64,000 nucleotides of DNA from Neopestalotiopsis rosae (Eukaryota; Ascomycota; Sordariomycetes; Amphisphaeriales; Sporocadaceae). Shown piece by piece: positions 32,592 through 42,706 of this stretch (position 1 is its first letter; the number at the start of each line of letters is the position of its first letter). The notes under the pieces were generated by a model. That model did no database searches, had not been told where the DNA came from, and saw only the letters and a program-made list of their open reading frames with translations. Both the position numbers and the translations under genes were made by a program. The stretch covers positions 4,402,001 to 4,466,000 of the forward strand of contig JALGAS010000001.1 of assembly GCA_023078685.1 (NCBI GenBank), written 5' to 3'.

Positions 32592-34386
32592 CTTTTCAGA
32601 CAACGACTAGAGCAGCAAAGCAGAAGGAGACGCAGAGGACTGTAGCTATCGAGATTCAAGAACAGCAACTATCGAGACACAGGTGATAGTGATTATAACC
32701 GCTCACCGAGAAGCAGGGTCCATGTATGTAGTCCGAAATAGCCGTCTCACGTTCAACACTTCTGATCTGACTCTGTCCATGACAGAGCTAGGTCCAGATA
32801 ACGCCAGGCCAGCAACATCATGTGTGGGGTGGTATGTTATGCATCGGTCGCCGACCTAAATTAGGATTTGTTTAATTAAAGCAACATGTCTGTTTGATCC
32901 AGCACAAGCCGGTGGCGCCACAACCGTAGACATCATGCAGAGCCGGCCGCTGGGTCTCTGAAGCCAGACAGCCATACTATGTATAGAGTCTGTATCTTGC
33001 CAACTCATGGATCCCTCGACAACAAGGTTGAGCAGCACATGTATTCCGCCCAGCTAGCCAGCATGCAACGCCATCACAAATTCTGCACCTACGCCCGAGA
33101 CAAGGCACTGGAAGGAATCGCATTCACCGCTAGTCATGTATATCAGCACTTACTGTAGTACGCATTGCCAGCCGCTCCAGTTGCGCACCCTGTCGTCCAC
33201 ACATGACCTCGCAACTGGCTTCAGGTTTCTGGGTCCCGGCTTCTTGTTGAGCTTTATCCAAAGAAGTGAGGCTCAAAACAGTCCGAAAGCCTGCGCTCAA
33301 GACTCGTCAACCTGTGAATGGTATGCACATACGAATCAATGTTGCTTGCCTCGAACATGTAAATTTCTCCGCTGCATCAGTTTCTCGCTTGTTACCATAG
33401 GCTTTGTACTCAGCCCAATGTTCTATCAGCTGATAGCCCGACTACGGGACGGATTGTACGTGGACGGACTACTTGTCCAATTCCTATGGTCGCATTCCTC
33501 CTTTTGCAACTCGTCCGTTCATCAGGTTCGTATGTACTTCATAGACAACATACAGGATAGGGTACCCTGCACAGGCCAAGCCTTATGATCGGGTATAGGA
33601 TCTTGGTGCAGTCTGAAGCCAGATTGTGGTGTACCTCGGGATAAGAATCAAGGATTGCTTCTTCACTCTCCCCTCATGATACCAGGGAATATGCGGACAT
33701 TGCGGCTTTCAATAGGCAATTCTTGAGATCATACCCCAGTCGCGGGCCCCTCTTCGCTGCAGATCCATCGATTTAATGTGCAGTTGCAGGGTTCGCAGTT
33801 ATCCCGTACAAATAGAATAATCCTGCAACTTTTCATGTATTCAAAAGGCAGATGGCACTATCGGATATGTGCAGAAGGGGGTACATCGACTGTACAATCA
33901 ACTATGCGGCAGATGTGTATAGCTTTTCAGCCGTTAAGGATCTCGTAGCATGCATGCTAGGTATCATGGCATATGCAGTCAGCCTGCAGGGCACAAGGAT
34001 TTGAAGGTGGTAGGCGCCAACACTTGTGGAGCTTTGTAAGGATGAATACATACCTAGATAGGTACATGGTACTGCGTAACTAGTAGGTACTTGTCTGTAT
34101 GTATCTTGTCTCGGTGCTCTCATTCCGGACCTTGTGTTCGGTGGAATTAAATTTCTCTTCCCACGATCAAACAGTGATAGGACAAGGGCGAGAGCGTTTC
34201 CATTCATGGCAAATATGAACAAGAGCTTATTGTATGTAAAGATGACCCCCGAGGAAATAGACACACCGGCACAAGATAAGCCATCAGTCTCAACTATAAG
34301 ACAAGATGAGTGAGCATGATCGTTGGAGGGCAAAGGTCACCCTCCCAAGATAGTTAATTTGGTCTGCAACTGGAGCACCCGCCACC
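32592..34386. promoter_or_regulatory. 1.8-kb bidirectional promoter region (P450-D / diterpene synthase)
   Basis: Non-coding region between two divergent start codons. It includes ATCGGA at 33860-33865, ATTCCGGA and TTCGGTGGAATT motifs near 34121-34148, and TAGGTAC-rich palindromic stretches at 34045-34095. Open frames such as 33136-33588 (+) lack a domain and are not annotated. Confidence 0.4.
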
Positions 34387-37300
34387 ATGGAAACATTGAA
34401 TCATGAACAATCGCGCATCCTCCTAGCAAAACTGTCAGAAGAATGTGCCACCTCAGGAGGCGTTGGCTATATGTCCACGTCGATATACGACACGGCATGG
34501 TTGTCCATGGTGCAAAAGCCAGGGGATGACGGCAAGTTGACTTGGCTATTTCCTGAATGTTTTCAATTCGTATTAGACCAACAATTGCCGTCTGGTGCTT
34601 GGGAATCATACGCTTCACCAGTCGATGGCATCTTGAATACCGCAGCTGCGATATTGGCTCTTCGGAAGCGGATCAAGACATGTCCTACTGAGCGCGACTG
34701 GGCGCAGAGAAGCCAGAGGGCCGAGGAGGCTCTCCGACAACTGCTTGCAGATTGGAGCATTGGCGTCAGCGACCAGGTTGGCTTCGAGTTACTCGTGACC
34801 CAGCATCTTACATTGCTAGAGGCAGAGGGTGTCATTCTGGCGTTCCCTCAATACGATTTCTTGCTGGCTCTGCGTAATGCGAAACTAGCCAAGCTACCAC
34901 CGTCTTCAGTCTACCAGGCTCCTTCGACGTTGTACCATTCTCTCGAAGCCCTTATTGGCCACATTGATTTCGATCGAGTCCGCTGTTGGAAAGATTCAAA
35001 CGGCTCCATGATGTCCTCGCCATCTTCCACAGCTGCCTACCTTATGCATGCATCATTATGGGACGACGATGCCGAAGCCTATCTGAGAAACGTTGTCAAG
35101 CACGGAGTGGGCAAAGGGAGTGGCGGAGTTCCATGCGCATGGCCGACTACTATTTTCGAACTGACTTGGGTAAGTTCTATCCGCCGAGTCCCTCCCATAG
35201 TCTATCTTGATTAACCCTAACTCTTTGTACTCAGGCAGTCACTACGCTGATCGGAGCCGGAGTGGTCCTCGATGAGGTAAACCGTGTTCAGATTGGCAGC
35301 TTCTTGGATGAAGCCCTCACTGCGCAGAACGGGGTCTTGGGCTTTTGTAAGATCCAATCATCTCATATTCGTGGTCCGCGATCTCAGCTTTTCCCTAACA
35401 TGGTATAAATCCGCAGCCCCAGGGTCATTCCCGGACGCAGACGACACAGCTCAAAGTGTAGCAACACTCTGTTGTCTTGGTAGAGCAGTCAGTCCTGGTG
35501 GACTCATTCATGCGTTTGAAGCCAGAAATCATTTTCAAACTTATCCTGGGGAACGTAATCCAAGCTTTAGTGCAAATTGCAATGTCTTGATTTGCTTTCT
35601 CAGCTTGCCCGATCCGACCCTATACCTGCCTCAGATCGCCAAAACCGCCTCATTCATCATCGCACAGGCCTATGACGGTCGGGTTCACGAGAAATGGGTC
35701 AGTCTATCAAAATCATAAGTCACATGCAATGGAGAAATTAACAATGAAAACTTGCAGCATACTAAGGATCACTATTGGATGTTACTCTTGGCTAAAGCAT
35801 TTTCAATGCTCTCTCAAAATATGTCGCTTTTTGAGAAGCTTCTGGAACTTCGCCCAGAACTGAAGGAAAACGTCCCAATGGTCACCCTATATATCCTTAT
35901 TCGCTTACTTAGATCACAAGAAGCGAATGGTTCATGGGACGGTATTTGTGAGGTGACATCGTATGCCATCTTAGCTCTGTGCTCGCTCTCGCAATTGCCC
36001 TGGATCCAGCAGCTATACGGAGACGGAATCGTCACGTCTGTAGCACGGGGCAAATCCTTCCTGGATGCGAACAGGGACGAATGGCGCAAAGGCTGCTATC
36101 TGTGGATTGAGAAGTTGACTTACAGTTCAGACCTTCTCTCGGAGGTATATTGCTTGGCAGCCGCTCTGGTGCCAGTCCCATCCATCCCGCAAGCATCCAC
36201 GATCCCACCGGCCTTTGCACTACCAGAGCAGATGAGAGGTGCAATGGCGAAGTTCAGCAAGTTGATCTCGCGCACGCCTCTATGTAGCAGCACTGGGTCG
36301 CACATTCTACGGGCTGCCGAGATGCAAGCGTGCTATGCGCTGTCGGCATTGCAATCGCGAGCTCCATACATCTTTCCACGTTCAGCCAAAGGTGAAGACA
36401 AGTATTTGTCTCTAATACCGTTGGCCTTCACAATGAGTGCGGCAGCAAAGGGCTCGACTGTCAGGCCTTACGTCTTGTACGAAATGATGGTCTTGTCCCT
36501 GTGGAACTTTCTAGCGGATGAGTATATGGAAGGAGTGGTGGAGAAAGACTTCGGGGACAATCTCGATGCAATCAAGTTCATCGTGCGACAAATTTTCCTG
36601 GAATTCAAACTGAACTCTCGACATGATAGTCCTGGACACCCATCATCCGCGCCGGCGACATCTGCAACTACTAAACAAGAAGCCACTGCCAATGTATCAA
36701 TGGATTCAGTTGCCATCGACCACTGTTCTGAGGATGGCTCTGCACGGAAGCAGCCAACTCTTGGAGACATATATTTTGTACTGCGGTCATTCGTGAGCCA
36801 TATATTACATCACCCTTCTGTGGTTAAAAGTCCCAGAAGACTTCAGACACGTCTTGCTTTCGAGCTTCAAGCCTTCCTCCTAGCCCACATCACACATTGT
36901 GAGGATAACCACCATTTCAATCTCCAACGCCATCATTTGGACCAGAATGGAGAAACTAACGGTTATGAGAGAGCCACGCATTTCGTTACCAATGGAGCTG
37001 CGAATGCCGTCAATGGTAATGATATTACCAACGGCCAAAACAAAGTGGAGACGACGGCATTGGAGCTTCGCAACCCGGGTCGCACATTCTACAATTGGGT
37101 TCGGAGTACATCAGCCGACCACACATCATGCCCCTTCTCTTACATATTCTTCCAATGTTTGGTTCTGGCATCCTCGGGGGGAAAGATAACTGATGTGTTT
37201 GCTTCACCACGGACTGCTTACCTGGCTGAAGACCTCTGTCGTCACCTGTCCACTCTGTGCCGCATACAAAATGACATCGGGTCTATTGCACGGGATGCCG

Positions 37301-37572
37301 ACGAGGGCAACCTAAACTCGATCAATTTCCCAGAATTCCACATCCCATCAACCGCAACAAGTAGAAGCGTTCGCAGTAACGCAGAGGCTAGGACCGATAT
37401 CCTGTGGATCGCCGAGTACGAGCAGAAAGCTTTGTATGAGGCTTTCTCCCTGTTGAAGGGAGAACTAGGTCCTCAGGACGAACGTATTGATGCTCTCCAA
37501 TTGTACATCAGTGTGACCGAGCTATATGGGCAGATTTACATGGTGAAGGATGTGGGTACACGGACCAAATGA
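34387..37572 (+). CDS. Bifunctional (class II/class I) diterpene synthase, CPS/KS-like
   Basis: Four exons, 34387-35169, 35235-35346, 35417-35697 and 35758-37572 (2991 nt), give 996 residues, normal for fungal CPS/KS enzymes. The start is in an ideal context (GCCACCATGG). The N-terminal half has the SIYDTAW and QLPSGAW signatures and the class II protonation motif DADD at 305-308, which cyclises GGPP to a copalyl-type diphosphate. The C-terminal half has a class I aspartate-rich motif, DEYME at 646-650 (a DExxE variant of DDxxD), and a complete NSE motif NDIGSIARDADE at 897-908. Both active sites therefore look functional. It is soluble. The carbon skeleton and stereochemistry (kaurane, pimarane, aphidicolane, phyllocladane and others) cannot be deduced. 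Between the two class I motifs is a low-complexity insert rich in N, G and T (near residues 690-730 and 825-860). It is the only backbone enzyme in the window. Confidence 0.96.
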
Positions 37573-38340
37573 AACTTGGCCGACGGCGTTGCACGTGAGT
37601 AGGCGGATGAGTGTGCCGACGAATTGAGGCTGTTCATGCTTGCGCTCCATCAATGCGCTTCTCTGCGAGACGAAGATTTCTGACGTTTCCCGTTGTACAT
37701 GCCAACCCATGGATATGGTCACGCTGGGCATTTTCGGCGATGACTATGCATGATACGTGGAACGGCAACGCCACTCCGGGAAGATGATATGAACATACAC
37801 TTCGTGTTATAAAAATGAAGTCATTGAGCAGTACTTTGACGAGCAATCTATTCATGAAAAGCGTGTAGTAATGGTCACCATAAACAGGAATAATTTGTGT
37901 TTCGGCTGATATCCAATCCCAGTATGTGCTACTTAGGAATCTTGACCTCTGCATAAAGAGGACTAAATAATCTAGCTACCGCCAAGCTATGCTGCCAAAA
38001 GAACTTTGCACAACAGTGAAACAGTAGTCAGACTATTCGTCTAGATTTGTAGTGAATAGAGCAGAATTGAGGCTTTGAGCAAGTTTGAGAACAAATTTTC
38101 AAGGATGCAGAGCAGGTTTGAGGAACTAGATGACAAAAGAGCCATCTAATGTATTTATAGAGAGTAATATATTTACAATGAAGAAAGTCCAGCAAAACCA
38201 AATGGTTTTTTTCTGTTCTCAAGTCTAGCTTGACCAAGGAAGAAGTCTTTTTTTACAACCACCGGGAACAACACCTTCTATCCCGATCACACCTTTCCCC
38301 CATCTATGTTACAACAGCGACAACGAACGAGAGAAGCTTC
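37573..38340. other. Convergent intergenic region (diterpene synthase / AA9)
   Basis: 768 bp, AT-rich, holding two 3' UTRs. No gene is seen. It probably marks the right edge of the metabolite cluster. Confidence 0.4.
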
Positions 38341-39339
38341 TTAGTGGCTGGAGCGGCGGGCCTTGCGCTTCTTGGAGCACTTGGAGGGAGAGCTGGAAGC
38401 GGAGGGAGCGGCGCTCGTGGTGACGGCAGCGGCAGCGCTGCTGGTGGAGGAAGCCTTGACCGAGGTGGCGAGGGTGGTCTGGCTGGCGGCAGCGCTGGTG
38501 GTGGCAGCGGCGGTGGTGGTGGCGGCGGCAGCAGTGGTGCTGGTGGCAGCGGCCTGAGTGGTCGAGGCGGCGGCGGCGGCCGAGGAGGTGGTGGCGGAGC
38601 TGGAGGACTCGCCGGTGCTGGTGCCGTCCCAGACCTCGGGGCCGGGGATGTCGTACGAGGTGTACGAGGAGTAGATGTTGAAGACGATGCCGGCGTCGTC
38701 GTAGGTGTAGCCGCCGGGGAGGGCAAAGTCCTCAGACGGGGAGGCGGTGCCGGAGCCGGTAACCTCTACCTGGACACAGGACGGGTAGAACTGGGCACCA
38801 CGGGCCGAGTTGGCAGAGTAGGCCGTATCGGCCTCGTGGAGGGCAATGATCTCCTGGCGGAACATGTACTTGCCAGCGGCGAGGCCGGAGGGGACAGTGA
38901 ACTCCTTCTTACCCGAGTTGGAGATCAGGTTGTCAACGGCCCACTTGTCGGTGCTGGCATCGTAACCCTCCTCGTCAATCTTGGTCCAGATGGCGCCAGT
39001 GCCGTCCATGCCATCAGTGTAGGGAGCAATGTAGGTGATGATGGGACCCAAGTGAGAGGCGGCAATGATGTCGTCACCGCGCGAGTCGTGGTACCACTCG
39101 AAGGTGAGGGCGTCGCCGGCGGCGGCGGAGACGAAGTCAGAGACAGCGGTCGAACCAGCCACGTTACAGGCAATGGAGGTGGAGGTGATGTCCTTGACGG
39201 GGTCGTTGGTAGGAGGCGAGCGGATGTAAGTACCACGGCCATCGCCCTGGTCCTCGCCGTTGACCCAGACACTGTACATGCGAGAGTGGGCGGCAACACC
39301 GCTGGCAAATGCCAAAGTAGCAACTCCGGAGTAACGCAT
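38341..39339 (-). CDS. Secreted AA9 lytic polysaccharide monooxygenase with S/T/A-rich tail
   Basis: Single exon, 332 residues from the ATG at 39339. Signal peptide MRYSGVATLAFASGVAA is followed immediately by His18, the N-terminal His of the mature histidine brace. AA9 landmarks follow in order: WVNGEDQGDG, DITSTSIACN, LTFEWYHDSRGDDI, ASHLGPIITYIAP (the second copper His), and ALHEAD...GAQFYPSCVQVEV (the axial Tyr region). After the catalytic domain (to about residue 245) comes a long S/T/A-rich linker, but no CBM1. The protein ends instead in a basic Cys-containing tail, SKCSKKRKARRSSH. The enzyme oxidatively cleaves cellulose or related glucans outside the cell. It is not obviously connected to the metabolite genes. 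The promoter side (39340-39650) has poly-pyrimidine runs. Confidence 0.95.
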   Translation of the reverse strand: MRYSGVATLAFASGVAAHSRMYSVWVNGEDQGDGRGTYIRSPPTNDPVKDITSTSIACNVAGSTAVSDFVSAAAGDALTFEWYHDSRGDDIIAASHLGPIITYIAPYTDGMDGTGAIWTKIDEEGYDASTDKWAVDNLISNSGKKEFTVPSGLAAGKYMFRQEIIALHEADTAYSANSARGAQFYPSCVQVEVTGSGTASPSEDFALPGGYTYDDAGIVFNIYSSYTSYDIPGPEVWDGTSTGESSSSATTSSAAAAASTTQAAATSTTAAAATTTAAATTSAAASQTTLATSVKASSTSSAAAAVTTSAAPSASSSPSKCSKKRKARRSSH

Positions 39340-41534
39340 CTTGAAGAAGGATTTGTTGGTTGTTTGGTTGATGATAGTGATGGTCTTGGTTTGGTTGTTT
39401 TTTTTCTTTCGCGTGGCGACTTGGCCTTGGCTTAAAATGAGCGTGAAATGGTAAAGAATGTTAGAAAAGAATGAATGTATGGCACTGCCAATGAGCGAGA
39501 AACAAGATGGTAAGAAAGAACACTGCTGGACGAGCTTGAAGAGCGTAAAAGAGAAGAACATCCAAATCGACATTCCCAGGCCTGCTTTATAATTACTCGA
39601 CTCTCCTTTGCATCCCACGACTTCAATCCCCCACCCCCTTCCAATGACATAGCGACTAGACTACATGCCCATGTGCGTTGTTAGTCGGTCGAGATGCAGC
39701 ATACGATGCGGCTCTGTATATTCAGGGGCCTTGGCTGATTATAGTGCCCACCAAATAGATGAAGGACGACGGGGGTTTGGCCCGCTCCAGCCAACGGTGC
39801 GTTTGGTTTCGCGCCATTCAACGGTGAGTAAAAGCGGAGCAACCAGATACCTAGGGAGTTGGTAAACCAACGGGCGTTGGCGCAAGTGCTATGTCCCATT
39901 TTGGTGAGCGTTTAAGCTTCCTTGGCGACACACGGGGTATACGATTTTGTTGTACAGAGGCAGCAGACATAGTAGTAAGACGAGACACAATAAGGCGTGA
40001 TGTAGAGTGGTCGCCATTTAGAAACGACAAGTTTTGGCTGCTAGTAGTGCCAGATATGTTTGATATGTAACCTCGATTCACTGACCAGCTGAATCAACAG
40101 ATTCTCCGTTTCGCGCGCAAACTACAAAAGGGAATATTCGGACACTTGCATCAGATCCTACGCTCAGCCCTGGTTGAGGCTCGTTCGTCCCGGGCTCTAC
40201 CCCGGGGATCGGCAATACGATCGAAACTGCCAAGACCTTAAAGAGAGGATCCCTTTCCAGAGCCTCGGTCCACCCATCTCGGGAAACCACCCATTCTCAG
40301 CGTTGGCGTCATCTGAAAAGTCTGGAAACAGTCTCGCCAGTGAGATTGTCATGTCCACTGCTTGATGAATAGGACAACCTGACGGGCGCCCCGATTGCAA
40401 CGCAGGCCGCTTTTTCATTTTGCTCTCACTCGCGTCGGTTGCGCTGGCGTGCAAAATACCTAACCTAGGTATGTAGGGGCCGAGAGATGGGGGACGATCT
40501 CATTGTTCCCGCTTGTTGGCCGAAAGGTATAGCAACACGCTTAGTGCTCCCGTACAGCGCCAAGATTCCTGTCGCGCGGATTCAATCTTCTTCAAACACT
40601 TGCGGTCACTGTGTATCACGAGACAACCGCCGGTGATGATTGACTCGTGCGTGGAGAAATCATGCGCAGGACGTTTGCTTGCTGACGACAAATGTTGCAA
40701 CAAAATGCACCTACATAGTATACGCGCCGTCGGCCATCCTTGTCCCTTCGGCTACAGTGGAGCCCCATCGCCCACGTCAATAAGAGTTGTCGCTTCTGTT
40801 TGATCAATTTAGGCTTGGCATGTCTGAAAGAAACGCCTCGTGGGCTGTTGATGGCTAAGGGGGGTCGGATCCAGCCGATGTAAGCGAGGAAACCTGGAAT
40901 GCAAGGATAAGGATGGGACGGACGCGCTACCTGACGTCTGTCCATCTTTTCGCATGGGCAGACATATTGTGGTCAGGTCCAGCAATCAAAAAAGATTCAG
41001 TCTAGAAGCTTGCTAATAATCCTGCATCCTCCACCTAGGTGCCAATATTTCTGGAGAAAAGGAGCAGAGCATTAACCTTCAACTTAACTCTAGCTGCCTA
41101 GAATGTAGATCTTCTCGAACTTTCCGTGCTGGTATGCTTGCAAATTGTCATATCGATCGGATCGATTGTGCTCAGGTTTGTCTCGTTCAGCACGCTATAC
41201 TATGTACGTATTGTGTCAAGGCGAAAAGTCCAATCAAAATACATTGGTGCAATTTGCCATTGCATACGTCTTGGACCGGGGGGCAGCATCGTTGCCGCCT
41301 GCGTAGGTAGGGATCGTATGGCTGACCGAATAGGCAGGCAAGTATGCACACTGGAGCGCAGCCGATTGCTTGACGAGCAGACCATTTCCAGACTCTTAGA
41401 CGAGTCCAAGCCGTAATTTTCCTACAGAGTAAATAAGCTTACTCGTCTAATCTTATATTCACGATCCAAAGTGATGTTGGCAGCGAATTGCCCCGGATAT
41501 TATGGGCAGTCTAGTAGTCCTTTTACCTCCTGAT

Positions 41535-41645
41535 CTGTCTATTTTTTAATTGTTTTTTTAATATATATATTTTAATCTTTTCCAAAAAAGAAATTTCAAT
41601 TTGTTTTTAATTTTAATTTTTTTTCTATTTTTTATTCTTTTTAAC
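41535..41645. repeat. AT-rich low-complexity tract (poly-T / TA)
   Basis: About 110 bp dominated by T runs, an (AT) stretch ATATATATATTTTAAT and interrupted A runs. It stands out from a surrounding composition near 50% GC. It could be a decayed repeat or a nucleosome-free element; no ends or target duplications are visible. Confidence 0.7.
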
Positions 41646-41963
41646 CGCACAACCTTTAGTGTTTCTGGTGTCGGGCTGGTCTCTTGATACTCCGGTAGGA
41701 TCAGCTGAAGGTTTAATTTCAATGATCCGTCTGATGGGCACTGCGACTTTACTCACGATCGTCAATCTTTACAATATAGCCTCTGGTACCTAGCGCCAGG
41801 TGAGCCAGTCATTTTAGAATCGGTCGTCTACAACAACCTAAGAACGAGCACCCATCTATCTCAACCAAGCAACACCGGTGCTTCGATCGATTGACATGTC
41901 AATACCTTACTCAATTGATTACAGTGACAACTTCTAGGACGGAAACTACCAAGCAGATATACG

Positions 41964-42660
41964 TCACCCTCCAGTCTCCAGCGCCAGATCGAACGAGTCA
42001 TCAGTAGAGCTGCCCGGCCATCTGAAATCGATCGAGTCATGAATCGCTTTTGCTACATTCACTTGAGTTTCGCGGAGGCACGTTGATTGGCCTGCTTCCT
42101 TGCTACTCAGACGAGATGACGATGCACAACTTTCGCGATCGGTTCCGAAAGAAATCCCGACCCGCAGCTCTCCTCCTACAAGTTCTGATGTTCTTTGGAT
42201 CGCGAGTACGTCTTCGACTGCTAGATATTCAGCTCCAGCTGATACATCTGCGCCTTGAGCCACGAGTGCGTCGACTGTGCATACGTTGTTTTCGTCGAGG
42301 TCTTGAACGTGAGAAACGGGACAGAATTGGCGCCACATGGAAAAGTGCAAAGCAGTCCGATCTTGTTCGTGTGCTTCGATCATTTCTCCACTCTGCACTT
42401 GGATTCGTACATTGGCACCTTATCCGAGGGGCAATTTCAGAACTCCAAATAATCGTGCCAGCGAAGAAAGTTGCAGCGTTGTGATCGGCCCCGGCTTATC
42501 TAGGGTATACAATGTGGGCTGCAGATTTCTGCCGAGAATACTGAATGACAGGAATACGGTAATCATCGCACAAGGTGGGACTCGATTTCGAAAGCTGTCG
42601 TCACGAATCTGATTGAAAGCCCTCATGAGGACAATCTTGCTTATCGTTTTATGGTTGAGC
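41964..42660 (-). pseudogene. Possible ankyrin-repeat gene remnant with in-frame stop
   Basis: Two minus-strand open stretches lie in the same frame and are separated by one TAA (42420-42422). Across the stop the reading gives LARLFGVLKLPLG, then GANVRIQVQS and DRTALHFSMW, then LVAQGADVSAGAEYLA. This resembles the helix and loop pattern of ankyrin repeats (GANVxxx...DRTALHFA..., LLxxGADVxA). Neither stretch has a good start or a complete domain. Ankyrin repeats often lie beside or within the type of protein encoded just upstream at 42707-44970. An unrecognised intron around the TAA is an alternative. Support is weak. Confidence 0.3.
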
Positions 42661-42706
42661 CATGCAGCTACGAGATTCCACGAGATTCTAGCTGCAGCTT
42701 CGTCGA

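Larger units (their letters stand above)
39340..42706. other. 3.4-kb intergenic region, includes an AT-rich tract and a possible gene relic
   Basis: No intact gene. It holds the AA9 promoter, a GC-rich palindromic patch at 40188-40206 (CCCGGG and CCCCGGGG), an extremely AT-rich tract at about 41535-41645, and a possible ankyrin-protein remnant at 41964-42660 annotated separately. Confidence 0.45.

Noticed and set aside
38230..39435. 401-codon Gly-rich plus-strand open frame
   Set aside because: It is antisense to the AA9 gene. The Gly-rich sequence is the complement of the Ser/Thr/Ala-rich linker, and AA9 motifs on the minus strand are unambiguous.
40185..40210. GC-rich CCCGGG...CCCCGGGG patch as a terminator or tRNA fragment
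   Set aside because: Only short self-complementary words; no extended stem or RNA gene architecture.
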